Shown here one piece after another: positions 24,493 through 35,532 of a stretch of DNA of 64,000 bases. Source of the stretch: Lepidonotus clava (taxonomy: Eukaryota > Annelida > Polychaeta > Phyllodocida > Polynoidae); the NCBI GenBank assembly GCA_936440205.1, contig OW387149.1, positions 29,155,151 through 29,219,150 of the forward strand. Direction: 5' to 3'. A program made the translations under genes and the position numbers. Below the pieces are notes generated by a model that made no database searches, had not been told where the DNA came from, and worked only from the letters and a program-made list of their open reading frames with translations. Numbering within the stretch: the first letter of the stretch is position 1; each line of letters begins with the position of its first letter.

Positions 24493-25417
24493 GGACTAGT
24501 TCCTGTAAAGGTTTTTGACTTTGGGACAACTTGCTTACGTGAGTATATGGGGAATACTTTTCTTTGAAATACATTTATTCCTAATGAATACATGAAGTCG
24601 GAAACGCATACTAATTTGAGCCATATACCAATGTTTTCCCAAAAAGAATAATCTTTCCCTTGGTGTAGAGCAGAATCAGGTAGTGTATTATCCAAGATTA
24701 TGAGGAGGGTGGGGTGAGGGTGAGGGTGGGGGTGGGGGAGGGGGGGGGGGGGTGAGAGGTCAGCAAAGAGGCAAAGTACAAAAACAGTGCTTGTTCGCAT
24801 ACACGGGCTGCATATTTCTTTGCCTATAGTTTAGGTGCCACCAAAGGTGGGCGGGAGTGGGGAGGATGGGGGTCAGGACCCCCTGGACCCCCCAACCGCG
24901 GATCCGCCTATGATCTTTAGTGAATGGATTGTCCCATTAATTTTGCTTGAGTGTTTTCAAGGTGCGCCTACCATTTCCTGGTGCATGTGGTATGAAGTGG
25001 TTTATGACATCCTTGTAACAGGTGCCACGGGCATTCCTGATCTAATCTGTTTTTTATTGATCAACCACTCTGATTTAACAGGTCAAGATTCGTCAACTTA
25101 GGTGGCCACAGTAATAAGAAAAACACTTTTTATAGTTTGGGACCTTCCATTGATTTCGTATGCCTCAAGGGTCTGGGGGTCTGAGATTCGTCTAAAAGAA
25201 AGTGCGTACATACTTAGTCAGTACCCCTGTTTCCGTGAAAACCAATGATACAGCTAAATGTGACCACAATAATCACAGATCATATGTTTTCGTAACCAAT
25301 TTAAAAATATGAATGATTTGGTCAGCACAGATAAACATTTAGACGTAAAAATTGAATATTATAAAAAAAATAATGTTCAATAGTGCTACACAATATTAAC
25401 TTACAATTATAAGTTAC
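24493..25417. other. Intergenic with G-rich tract and repeat fragment
   Basis: A GGGTGGGGTGAGGG-type G-rich tract occurs at about 24706-24753, and a CAGTGGCGGATCC-family right end (CGCGGATCCGCCTATG) at about 24897-24912. No gene. Confidence 0.4.
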
Positions 25418-25574
25418 AGGGGAGCATCCAGGAAAAGGGGCGGGGGTGATTGAGGATCGCCCTATTGCAACATTTCGGCCGGACGCACTGGGTCCCAGAA
25501 TTTTACATTAAACAAAATAATATTTGGCCAACAGTGTGGAGGGCCCCTGCACCTCTCCCCTTAATCCGCCACTG
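25418..25574 (+). mobile_element. CAGTGGCGGATCC-family element, diverged
   Basis: It begins AGGGGAGCATCCAGG, has an internal AGAATTTTACATTAAAC core and ends CCTTAATCCGCCACTG. Confidence 0.55.
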
Positions 25575-25746
25575 ATTCAAGTGCTTGGATTTGTCGTGGG
25601 AGCTTATCGCCTTTCTGTGAGGTTTGATTTATGGATGCCTAACTCTTCCTGCATGGCTGGACTAGCTAGTCTGAGACTAAATTTAGTTAATTAATTTTAA
25701 TCAGAAGCTACTTTGCTCCAAGTTCAGTTCGCATGTCTTTGTGTAA

Positions 25747-25924
25747 AGCCCCATTCCCACTAAGCGATTGTTCAACCGATCCGCTCTACAATCAGCAGAT
25801 TCTACTCCAATAATCGGCCAATGTTTTGCATCAAATCGGATCAATCATGTACATTACATTACAGCATACTAAAGGGCGATCTCTCAGAATCATAATCAAG
25901 GGTCGCTGTAATGGGTATGGGGCT
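25747..25924. mobile_element. Harbinger-type MITE (AGCCCCATACCCACTAGGCG family)
   Basis: AGCCCCATTCCCACTAAGCG at the left and GTCGCTGTAATGGGTATGGGGCT at the right are inverted. Flanks are TAA and TGA, a TWA-type duplication with one substitution. Confidence 0.7.
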
Positions 25925-25926
25925 TG

Positions 25927-26403
25927 ACTATCCCAAGAATTCAGGCTAACTTTGTGAAAGTATTTTGGTTCTGTTTTGAAAATGCAAAAAGCTGTTAGAA
26001 GTTTTGTGTGAGTCTTTCTGAATAGTGTTCAAAGCCGAAAAGAGCATAACGCTTATACATTTACATTTTATGAATATTCTGAACACTTATTTTTGTCAAA
26101 TATATCTCAAACAGCCATATTGTGTCATATTGAACAACTTTTATCTTATCGAATTTATCATCTCTAGAGTTATGTGATAACCATGTCAGTCATGGAGAGC
26201 ACATGGTGATCACCAAAAAGTAATCACGTGACCACTCTGCACAAGGTCTATAAGGCAATTGTAATAGCTAGGTAGATTAGTGACGATGTCTACATGGTGG
26301 GGAATGCGGTTATGGTTATGGGGAATTTAACGGCATAATAACACATATAACATCAAATGATATACCCTCAAAATAGTCTCTGTTGTGCATCAATTTGTGA
26401 GAT
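25927..26403. other. Intergenic, nothing recognised
   Basis: No gene or repeat could be supported. Confidence 0.4.
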
Positions 26404-26581
26404 TTAAGGCCATAATACACTACACGTTGGCTGGTTTGCCTTGGGGCCGTTTTGTACACGTTTTTGCCGATGTGAATAGTGAACGCGAATCTGGATGGCT
26501 AACGCACAGTGTAATTATATAAAACGTGAACTCATTGCCCAATGCGACCCAAACGCGTGCCAAAATGCGTAGTATAATATA

Positions 26582-27286
26582 CAGTGGTCCCCCTATATAC
26601 GGCCCCGCTCACCAGCGGCCACAAAATGCTGGCACAGGCAGTTTTTTCTCTTTATTTACCCCTCACCAGTGGCTACCCCTCTGACGCGGCCAGCGGCCAC
26701 CTTTTTGAGGTCCCATATTGCCATAAAACCCCTCACCAGCGACCAGTAACAGTGGCATACCCAGGGGGGTTCCAAGGGTGTCTGGAACCCCATCAGATTT
26801 CTCAAAGTTAATAATTTTAACTACAAATATAGGGAGTTTTATCCAAATAACTAGCTGGAACTCAACCAGTTTTACATGGAACCCCCTCGATTTACCTGGA
26901 AACCCCTCAGATTTTAGAGCTGGGTACGTCCCTGCTCTGTAAGATGAGATGAGGGGGCGGGAGAGGTGTGAAGGGGACAGGGGGTGACTGACATGACTTC
27001 TCCCCTTGATTGGAGGCCGGGAGAGGTGTGGAGTGGACAGGGGGCAACTGACAGGATTTCTTCCTTTGATGGGAGGCCAGGAGAGGTGTGGAGTGGACAG
27101 GGAGTGACTGACATGACTTCTTTCTTTGATGAGGGGCCGGGAGAGGTGTGGAGGGGACAGGGGCCACTTTTACTTGAGATATGGTATAAATGTGTCTATA
27201 GTTTCTCCCCCTCACCAACGGCCACCTCTCTTATGCGGCCACTTTTCCAATTCCCCAAGGGTGGCCGCATAAGAGTGGTACCACTG
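26582..27286. mobile_element. Pogo/Tigger-like element nested in a Harbinger-type MITE
   Basis: CAGTGGTCCCCCTATATACG at the left and CGCATAAGAGTGGTACCACTG at the right are inverted and flanked by TA (26580-26581 and 27287-27288). The inner CTCACCAGCGGCCAC motifs are in typical Tigger style. There is no transposase frame. It carries a 60-bp minisatellite and a CAGTGGCGGATCC-like fragment (about 26752-26936). Confidence 0.82.
26941..27170. repeat. 60-bp minisatellite, 4 units
   Basis: GAGAGGTGTG recurs at exactly 26961, 27021, 27081 and 27141, with the surrounding 60 bp (GGACAGGGGGTGACTGACAT and so on) conserved. Because 60 is divisible by three, long repetitive open frames appear on both strands; they are not genes. 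Confidence 0.93.
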
Positions 27287-27402
27287 TACCTTGCGTTGGG
27301 TCTGATGTGTAGTGTAATATAGGTCCAACGCGAACTGTTCACGTTGGGCAATAACACCCAACGCGAACATACACCCGACGCATAGCGCAATACGGCCTTT
27401 AA

Positions 27403-28189
27403 TGTTTTGTTGTGTTGATATGAATGAAGATAACGTAATCGTTACGTGCCATCTTAGTAAGTAACAAACTGACTAAAAAAGTATGGGTGCAGAACATTTC
27501 TGTTACGTCACAAGCTGGCTGGGATCAATACTGGACTTTTGTATAACAATAGCTGTTTTAACAAGGATATCAGTATTGTTGTATGAGTTATTATGTGATG
27601 GTCCAAAGAGTTTGCTGATGTGATGGACCACTGTTGGTGATACACAAGTATAGCAGTCCAATATGCATAAACTACCACACCATTTATTGACAAATAATTA
27701 TTGCCATCATTTGTCAATGCTATTATTCATGGGACTGGTAGTTAAATTCTCTCTAGATTTCTATGGATGTCCTCATTATGAATAACATTATCATTTTAAA
27801 TTTTATTGAGGTATACCAAACCTTTTAGGGGCCATAATACTGCTGCCAATTGGGAGTGGCTATTTTGATACTTATGATTAAAATATGTTTATGATTATAT
27901 AGAAAACATTAATATACATTTTTTTAAAGGTTATGTAGCTTGATGGAAAGTGGGAGCAAAAGACCTGTGTAACACCCATCACTAGGTTTAATCCTTAAGG
28001 CTATATTAAAGCCAAAATTGCCACGATTTTTCAATACTCAGTAGAATAGTGAATTGCTAAAACGTTGTAGTTGAAATATTATAGGCTATTACAATACAAT
28101 AGTGGCATGATAGTGATGCAATTAATTCAATTGATAAAGGAGGACATAATATCAGGCTTTATATTCATATGTTTTATTTTTTGTTTCAG
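27403..28189 (+). promoter_or_regulatory. Upstream region of FUT-A with a block shared with FUT-B
   Basis: A stretch at 27455-27530 (AGTAAGTAACAAACTGACTA, AAAAAGTATGG, then CTGTTACGTCACAAGCTGGCTGGG) is clearly similar to 39441-39515 upstream of FUT-B (AGTAAGTAACAGACAAACC, AAAAAGTATGG, ACAGTTAC, CTTGGCTGGG). It lies about 0.78 kb and 0.87 kb before the respective start codons. It is therefore a candidate promoter or 5' non-coding exon retained in both paralogues. The rest of the interval is AT-rich intron-like DNA ending in the splice acceptor at 28188-28189. Confidence 0.35.
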
Positions 28190-28237
28190 ATCAACTGGAG
28201 TATTTGTGTTCCTAGACGACTTTCACATCTTTGGACA

Positions 28238-29323
28238 ATGACAATGGATAGAACAAATGTTCGCTTTCACAGATTAGGTATGATTCTAATTTTGATCATG
28301 ATCTGTTTGACAGTTTTTACGTGGGTAGTAGAGAAAATCCATATAAGCTTTGAAGTTGTAGCCAAAGGACCAGCTCAGCCAGTACCATGTAAAAGCGTTT
28401 ACCATCAACCTTCAGGTAATGGACAACTAGAAGCTCATGGCCGGACATTGATGACCCATCTCATAGGAGGTCTCGGAAACCAACTTTGGATATATTCAGC
28501 TCTTTATGGACTTGCCAAAAAGACTGGCAGAAAAGCTATAGCTTGCATTGGGTACGATATGCGTGATCTACTCCCAAATCTGTCGATACCTTTGTACACT
28601 TATGAACAGTGTACAAAATTTAGAGAGCAGCATAAAAATGAGAGTATCAGCGTTGGACAAAGAGGAAGCCATTTCTATTATGATGTTGAGATGATTGATA
28701 CCTTGAGGGTGTCTAAAAAACCATATGCATTTATATGTTGTTATTTTCAGAACCTTGGATTTTACGTTGAATACTTTGATAATCTTAGAGCACAATTTAC
28801 AATCAAGGAAAAATATAAATCAAAAGCACAAGAAAGTCTGAGAGACCTTCTGAAACAAAACAGAAACGGGACAAAATATAGCACTGAAAATGGTCTTAGT
28901 CTTATAAATGACAAAAAACCTGTATTTATTACTATTCATATCAGACGTGGAAACATGCTTGCAGAGAAAACTGTAAGTCAACCAAGTATATCATATTATA
29001 AAAAAGCTATGGATTACTTTAGGAAAAAACACGGTAAAAGTGTTGCATTCATTGTTGCCACAGAAGACCTAAAATGGGCCAAAGCAAATATTACGGGTAA
29101 TGATGTGTATTATACGGGGGACACTGGGCCAAAAAGCAGAGAAGATGAGTTTGCTATTGCACTTGCGTGTAATCACACTATAATGTCTGTGGGAACCTTT
29201 GGTTGGTGGATGGGTTTTCTCACTGGTGGTGAAGTAATCTATTATAAGGACTGGGTAAAAGGGTCCTGGACTCAATGGTATAGACCTGGGCATTTCTATC
29301 CCCATTGGTGGAAACCCATGTGA
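28238..29323 (+). CDS. Alpha-1,2-fucosyltransferase-like protein (GT11), paralogue FUT-A
   Basis: Likely transfers fucose from GDP-fucose to a terminal sugar (galactose in vertebrate FUT1/FUT2) in the Golgi. The start chosen is ATG 28238, the first after the splice acceptor TTTTTTGTTTCAG (28188-28189); an ATG at 28169 lies in the intron's pyrimidine tract. The 361-residue protein is type II: short cytosolic end, membrane segment 14-31, short stem, then the catalytic domain. Visible family motifs are GGLGNQLWIY (77-86), HIRRGNM (234-240, the GDP-fucose-binding HxRRxD region, with Asn where vertebrate FUT1/2 have Asp) and ACNHTIMSVGTFGWW (310-324). Sequons lie at Asn114, 134, 210, 284 and 312. 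The coding part is one exon, as in vertebrate FUT1/FUT2. It is the most diverged of the three tandem copies. The family assignment is firm; acceptor specificity is unknown. Confidence 0.93.
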   Translation: MTMDRTNVRFHRLGMILILIMICLTVFTWVVEKIHISFEVVAKGPAQPVPCKSVYHQPSGNGQLEAHGRTLMTHLIGGLGNQLWIYSALYGLAKKTGRKAIACIGYDMRDLLPNLSIPLYTYEQCTKFREQHKNESISVGQRGSHFYYDVEMIDTLRVSKKPYAFICCYFQNLGFYVEYFDNLRAQFTIKEKYKSKAQESLRDLLKQNRNGTKYSTENGLSLINDKKPVFITIHIRRGNMLAEKTVSQPSISYYKKAMDYFRKKHGKSVAFIVATEDLKWAKANITGNDVYYTGDTGPKSREDEFAIALACNHTIMSVGTFGWWMGFLTGGEVIYYKDWVKGSWTQWYRPGHFYPHWWKPM

Positions 29324-32151
29324 TCTACTAGGGACCGGTGGCTCCTTGCATCCATAAGCATATTGTAAGAATGAACGTTGATTAGAAAATAGAGGTGTTC
29401 TTGCCTAAAATCTCAAATCAATGTCCAAAGCTCTACCAACCAAACTGATCCATTACGAGTCAGTCTTTCGGTCTGACATTCTTATTACACATATTATATA
29501 TGCTTCCTCTTCTTTTGACTATTAAGAGAACTCAACTGTGATCACATTTATAAGCATACCTTGTAACAGAGATTTTGAATTCAAAGTGTCCTTACAAGAA
29601 TATGTTCCTGTTTTGATATCCTTGATGTAAGTGAAACAATTCAAGTGCTGTCAACGTTGTATATGTCTTGCTGCCTAGATCTATAGATTCTGGCTTGAAT
29701 GTATTTTAAATACCAAAGATTGACTCAGGAAGACACTTGTTACGAAGTTCGAAGCACACTAATTTATTATCCATAAGGCAGGGTACTTCTGGTACTGATG
29801 CTTCGTTATACATATTCAGGGCACTGCTGGATAACATTTTCCACCAATTCGCACTGCTACTACAACAATCATTGTCAAACAATGTTTCACATTTGTAGCT
29901 GTCCATGACTAATGTAACCTATTTGACACGATTTCTAGACCCTCTTTCCCCCTTTAACTTGTAATACACATTATAGATTACCTACAACTCTCGACCCCCC
30001 CTCTCAAACCCCCTTTGTGCATACATACTTAATGGACAGCCACTTTGCTCATGCAATGGGCCTCGCAAGAGTGTGGAGTAAGTCAAATGTTTGTACATGA
30101 GTCCTTGTATGTATATATTTGGAGAGACGCAGAGACGGGAAAGTTCTTGTATGTGGCCAGTCCCCTGGTAACTAGTTGGAACCAATCTGGTCAACCATGA
30201 CCACGGTCAAATGATGTAAAGCAACAGCTAAACAGCCACCTTTGTAGTTCAAGACTTATTCATTGTGAGTGAGCGAAAACCTTTTTTATCCATGTCTGAT
30301 TTTATTCTGTTGCAATGGGTCCTACTGTTGAATTGTAACTGTTTTACGGGGCCAATTTTAGTTTGGTAAGGGTTCTAAAAACGAAATATTGACATGAAAA
30401 TTTCTGAGATTCTCAACCCGAAGATCAGGGTATAGTGGCCACCCTGGTACCCAAGCTGAACATTTTCATTTGGAGAAATTTGAATCTATTTTGACAAGGA
30501 TATTGTTCGATGTTTTATGAGTCATTATGCAAAGGTAAAATATATATACTTTCAGTGATAGGGAGACAAGGTATAAAGTAAGTAATCTGCTTACATCATT
30601 GCACTATCTTTAAGAACGTGCAACTATGTAAGCATAATGCTTATAGAGACGTAACGAGGAGTGTGGTTTGCAATTCTAATGTTGGAAATACTTGTAATTA
30701 TGCACAACCCAATCTATCATGCTATATGTTACCTATGTGTTTGCGGACTATGAGTATAGTTTATTTCACTTACAATACTGGAGAGATGTACTAAGTCAAT
30801 TATACTTCATTTTGGTTGACCTTTATATATTTGTTATGCTGTGAAGTATATTTGTATACATATGGGTGTATGGACTGTTAAGGGTGAATGGTTAGTCCAT
30901 CATTACCTTTGTCATTATCTAATTGTATTGAGTAAAGAATCAAATTGATCGATGTTCAGTTAAAACCAAATAACTGTGATAAAACTCATCATCATTCATC
31001 AGGCCAACTGTTTTGCACCATAATTATAATTGTCTATTGGGTAAATGTAGGCAAATGCGACCAAGTGCGAGCTTACCTATAGTCAAAAGATCCAATTGTA
31101 ATAGTACAACAGATCTACTGAATAGTCAGATGCAGAAGAAAATAAATGGTCATTACTTCATTTCCCCCTTAGGAAGGTAGCCTGCAGTAAAAACACTTTT
31201 TTAAAAATAATTCTTATAAATACTTCATCCTTAGTGGACTCAGTATGAACTAATCGTTATGAAACTTACAGCCAATCATGATGTTATATCTAACTGAACT
31301 TTTTGTATGTCTTTTGATAAGGCACCATCCACAACCGAGCCTACGAGTATTTTAGTGTATTTTTGTGGAGTATTTATCAAATATTTAAAAAAAATGGATC
31401 TAAATATCTTATAAGTTTACTGTATTTGTGTAAATGGGAATAACAAGGATATCGACTGGTGAAACTATATTGTCTTTTATATTTCTATTAATTCAAACAT
31501 ATTACTAAAAGTTTTCTAAGAGACACACTATCATTTATAAGCCGTACCATTATGAAAAGAGGGTCCTGGAGAATGTTTATGGAACGTATCTCACAGATTT
31601 ATTAGATTTTTGCTGAAACATACTGTTTGAAAGGACCAGCTTTTTGCCAATTTTGGGCTTTAGACACAGGTATTTGCTATTATACCAATAATTTGACCCA
31701 AAAAATGTCTTTAAATTAGATTTTTATTGTATGTTATCAGAGATAAGGACTGTAATATTCTTTTGAAAACTCTTTTTTATTTTGTTTGAGATGGCCTTGA
31801 ATGTGGCTAGTCCAAAGTTCCCAATTTGCTGCTCCGAACTATAGGTAAGATTCATAACTTGCTGTTAAAGCATAAGTTGATAACCTCAGTATAGTCTTTG
31901 GCCCTCTCCGTGAATATAAAAATGCATTTATAGTCTTGTAAATATGTAGTATTTATTTTTCATGTACTTAGTATAAGAGGGGTCAAATTACATTCTCACA
32001 CGAAGAAATTATAGGTTATTGTAAGTACATTATATATTATTGTAAGTACATCCATCAGAAATTCACTAAGATGAGTTTATCAAAATGATGATATAGAAGG
32101 GTCTATGTAAAGGTGTGGTCTGACTGAAGGCCTGAAGCTATATTTAATTGT
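29324..32151. other. Downstream region of FUT-A, no gene
   Basis: 3' flank and intergenic DNA. Part is probably FUT-A 3' UTR, but no polyadenylation site can be fixed. Short open frames (29706-29906 and 29982-30194 on the minus strand) have no domain. No repeats paired. Confidence 0.45.
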
Positions 32152-32152
32152 T

Positions 32153-32232
32153 GTTATATTTTCAAGGTCATTGTTATATTTTGAAGGTCGTTGTTATATT
32201 TCCAAGGTCGCTGTTATATTTTCAAGGTCATT
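32153..32232. repeat. 20-bp tandem repeat with nuclear-receptor-like half-sites
   Basis: Four units of TTGTTATATTTTCAAGGTCA-type sequence run head to tail. The first and fourth contain TCAAGGTCA, the SF-1/ERR-type monomer consensus; the middle two carry one or two changes. Confidence 0.85.
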
Positions 32233-32647
32233 GTGAATGGAGTAACATAATTGTTTGTTTTATGAAATCATAATTAATTTTTAGAGAGTTTTATACAACA
32301 GTCTGTGAATATAACATTTATAGCACACTCACTATATCCCATGATTAACAGACTTATGCAGCATTATTTTCTTATACAGTTTTCTGTGAACGGTTATTAA
32401 CTTTGTGTTGCCAAATCCAAACCATGTGATGATGGCTCATGTTAACATGTTACCCAGACCAAAGTTTCCCAAAAATAATCAATGATGTTAACCAGAGGCC
32501 CAATTCAAACACAAGACTCTGTTTGCATTAACCCAGCTTAGTCAGTGCTTTGGAAACAGTTCAATACCATGTTCAGGGTGAATGACAGGGCGCATTTGGC
32601 CCAGGGTCCCACACCATCATTACCTGTTAATAAGCCCAGGCCTACCA

Positions 32648-32955
32648 GGTGCTCCGACCAAAAAACATTCACGGAAAATCCACACCCACAAAAAGTTAAA
32701 ATACCAAGATAGCACAGTCTATTATCGTGGAATCTTCTTTAAGCTTCTTATATTTTTTTTTCCAAATACCAAACTGTTCCAATGTCTTCACAACTCATAT
32801 TTGAAAATATTACATGTAATACACATATATTGTGAATGATTTAATGGATTTTTTCAATGAACTTTTGTGTCCACGAAATTTGGTAGATGTTTTTGGGGTA
32901 GTATTTTCTCATCGTGGGCTTTAAGACACCCTCACGAAATTCAGGCGGTACCCCT
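32648..32955. mobile_element. CACGAGAA-rich TIR element, diverged copy
   Basis: GGTGCTCCGACCAAAAAACATTCACGG matches the left end of the family seen at 35190, 35533 and 36278. The interior keeps the order TTAAAATACC, TCGTGG, and TTTTTCAATGAACTTTTGTG. The right end is eroded. Confidence 0.5.
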
Positions 32956-32958
32956 GGC

Positions 32959-33091
32959 TATTACCTTTGCGTGCATAAATTCTGAAAGGGCCTAGGACTG
33001 AATATTACCTTTGCCTTCTTAAAATCTGAAAGGACCTAATATAGGACTGGGTATTATCTTTTGCTATATAAAATCTGAAAGGGCTTTAGGA
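32959..33091. repeat. Tandem repeat, three diverged units of about 45-55 bp
   Basis: TATTACCTTTGCGTGC, AAATTCTGAAAGGGCC, AGGACTGA recurs as TATTACCTTTGCCTTC and TATTATCTTTTGCTAT blocks, each ending in CTGAAAGG and AGGACTG. Confidence 0.75.
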
Positions 33092-33944
33092 CTGAAAATT
33101 TGCCCATGGACCTTGTGCAAATGTAATCCACTTTTGGGTGATCAACATATATATAAGAAAATATATATTTATTAATTCTGAATAATATAAATTATGAGTT
33201 GTGATTTCATGAGATTATATATGAAGTCGTATTTGGCATAAACAGGTTTTTTGTATGTTTTGTGTACTGAATAATGATTTTGTTAAATTGATCACCAAAT
33301 ATTGGGCCAAGACCAGTGTAGGAGATGTGACGTCATCTGCACAACTGCAGTGTTCATACTGGATCCCCCACCGACGTTCAGAACCCTATGTGAAGCTCAT
33401 GGATCTCCATATACTTACAAGGATTTACAGCCATGTTTATCCTACATGTAACACAATCAATTAAAGTAAAATTTCATAGAAAAGAACTAGCTGAACCAGC
33501 CCAAACTTAAAGAAAGCAGCATGTGTCAAAAGCCTTGCTAAATCTGGAAAATGAAAAATTAAACTTACATACCGGCATATCTCTATAGCTGTCAACCTCG
33601 CTTTTATGTTCTTTGAATCTTAATCATGTCTGAGTGTTATATTTATTACGATAGGTGGCATTATGGTATTCATTTCAACATACATCCCATTTCATTCTGT
33701 ACAGATCTGTTATTTGATTGCACTTGTTTTATGTACACCTAAAGAACATTCTGTGAATTAACAATGACGTATAGATTGTAAAATGAATCAAAGGCCGAAA
33801 TAAAAATGTTGAAGTGGTTTTAGATAAAGAGTTATTTCTTAAATAAAAGTTTGATTTATATACGTGTTAAAACAGGTGACCCACTTCATTTTTTCTGAAG
33901 TGTTCTCTTTTCCTATAAAGTCAACTGACTGTAACTCAAGATGG
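33092..33944. other. Intergenic, nothing recognised
   Basis: No gene or paired repeat could be supported. An AATAAA occurs near 33800. Confidence 0.4.
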
Positions 33945-33947
33945 TAA

Positions 33948-34292
33948 GGCCAAACAAAAAAAATTGTTGTGTTCAGGTAACATAGGTCGAAAAAATAGGG
34001 TAGGTAGGTTGAAAAAAACTTTTTTTTTTGTTTTTTTTTTACTTGCCAAAGAGGCCCAGCCAGTTTTGGAAATAAAAAAGATATTCCAAATATTCTCAAA
34101 AAGCATTTTTAGCATCTAAAATACATGCCCTGAGTATCCATGTGCTGTTTTATGGTTTTCCATGGTACTTCAGGTCAATTCTTTGGATTTTGAAAAAAAA
34201 TAATTAAAAATTTCCCAAAAAAAAGTTAGGGTAGGGCTAAAAATTTAGGGTAGGTAGGGTTACCTGAACACAACAATTTTTTTTGTTTGGCC
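33948..34292. mobile_element. Harbinger-type MITE (TTGTGTTCAGGTAACC family), copy 3
   Basis: The best copy. GGCCAAACAAAAAAAATTG, continuing TTGTGTTCAGGTAAC, is almost exactly inverted at GTTACCTGAACACAACAATT, continuing TTTTTTGTTTGGCC. TAA flanks both ends (33945-33947 and 34293-34295). The TWA duplication and GGCC-type ends fit PIF/Harbinger. Confidence 0.92.
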
Positions 34293-34344
34293 TAAGCTAA
34301 CCTACTCCTGGAAGATATGTAATGAAGCCAAAAAAACACTGTTA

Positions 34345-34623
34345 AGCCCCATACCCACTAGGTGATTTTACCTTCGCCGAGCGATGGAAGACTAGGGGAA
34401 CTGGCGGTGAAATACCCTGCAGATCGCTGGGCAACTCCCATTGGTATGGTCTATTTTTTGGGAAACTGGCGATGGACTATTTGATTGCTGGTAAAATCGG
34501 CAGGAAAATCGCTGGTAAATTATCAAACTTGCTTGATATTGCTGTCGCTCGGTGACGGCGACAGCGATTCACCCCATCAGCTGTCACCTGTCAACAGCGA
34601 GATTGCCAAGTGGGTACAGGGCT
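34345..34623. mobile_element. Harbinger-type MITE (AGCCCCATACCCACTAGGCG family)
   Basis: AGCCCCATACCCACTAGGTG at the left and CCAAGTGGGTACAGGGCT at the right are inverted. The left flank is TTA, the right flank TCA. It sits at the left edge of duplicated unit B and has no partner at the edge of unit C. Confidence 0.75.
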
Positions 34624-34775
34624 TCAAGCACACTGGCTACTTTCGGCACTTCAGCATAATTATGTTTGGTCAATTAACCAACACTACAGTTAGGCTTTAT
34701 TAATACGTACACACATTAATATGTACACACAGCAAGTCTGACTGAAGAACTACTTTTGCTATGACTTTATTACCA

Positions 34776-34976
34776 GGGGCGGAGTAACAGGAGTGGGGCA
34801 CACAGACACCCCCCCCCCCCCCTGCCCCCACCCTCCCCCCTTGTTTTTGACTAAATTTCGTTTTTTTAATGTAAAACTAAAGCCCTTTGTGGGGTGGTCG
34901 GATCCCTTTTTAATATAGATCTTGTATTTGTGGATCTGTTCCTGATCACAAACATGGCCGACAAGCAGTGCATTTG

Positions 34977-35011
<35 letters not shown>

Positions 35012-35160
35012 TATACATAATGTATACATAAAGAGAGAAGAAAGTATGTTTTAACAGCGATTTGAGAACCACTCTGTGTTTCAATAGCTTTTGAAATTTG
35101 ATTGGATGATAAAACATAAAAGAACCTTTGAACCTTCAGGATACTGTGCAACCCATGACA
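34776..35160. repeat. CAGTGGCGGATCC-family remnant and AT microsatellite
   Basis: AGGGGCGGAGTAACAGG, a C run (34809-34822) and TTTAATGTAAAACT mark a family copy at about 34776-34890. A (AT)14 run lies at 34981-35008. Unit C has the equivalent sequence at 49261-49410 and 56095-56255, split by the LINE. Confidence 0.6.
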
Positions 35161-35189
35161 AACCCCTCAGGCTCATACGGCCACAAACT

Positions 35190-35528
35190 GGGGGGCTGAC
35201 CAAAAAAAATCCACAAGAATTCAGTGCCACGAGAAGTTAAAATACCTACCATCACAAAAATTGCTCTCGTATCTTAATTCTCGTGGCACAAAATTCAATT
35301 CTTTCAACAATTAAAGTGTCCCAATTTCCTTCTAACACACTTTAACAAGTCTTATATGTAAATAAATATATTATGGAAATGATTTTAGTATGATTTTTCA
35401 AGAAATGATCATGTCCGAAAGTTCTTGTGGATGATTTTTGGGAAGAATTTTCTTCTTGTGGGCCTGAAATTCTTCTCGTGGGCCTGACATCACCGCCACG
35501 AGAAATCATAGATGTTTTTTGGTCAGCC
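35190..35528 (-). mobile_element. CACGAGAA-rich TIR element, copy a (tail-to-tail with copy b)
   Basis: The ends GGGGGCTGACCAAAAAAAATCC and GATGTTTTTTGGTCAGCC are inverted. Many CACGAGAA / TTCTCGTGG motifs cluster near both ends, as subterminal transposase-binding repeats do. It lies in opposite orientation to the next copy, 4-5 bp away. No coding capacity. Confidence 0.75.
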
Positions 35529-35532
35529 GTCT

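Larger units (their letters stand above)
26407..27398. mobile_element. Harbinger-type MITE (AGGCCATATTACACTA family), interrupted
   Basis: AGGCCATAATACACTACACG at the left and CGCATAGCGCAATACGGCCT at the right are inverted ends flanked by TTA (26404-26406 and 27399-27401). Repeated GTTGGGCAA / AACGCG motifs fill the arms. It is split by a pogo/Tigger-like element at 26582-27286; without that the element is about 285 bp, like the copies at 44581 and 62665. Confidence 0.82.

Noticed and set aside
26907-27322. Repetitive open frames on both strands (20-residue repeats)
   Set aside because: Produced by the 60-bp minisatellite inside a Tigger-like element; both strands are equally open.
28169-28237. 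Upstream ATG extending FUT-A by 23 codons
   Set aside because: The extension covers the intron pyrimidine tract and splice acceptor TTTTTTGTTTCAG, which is conserved in FUT-B and FUT-C.
29069-29305. Minus-strand open frames opposite the FUT catalytic region (also at 41306 and 59667)
   Set aside because: They are antisense shadows of the conserved FUT coding sequence.
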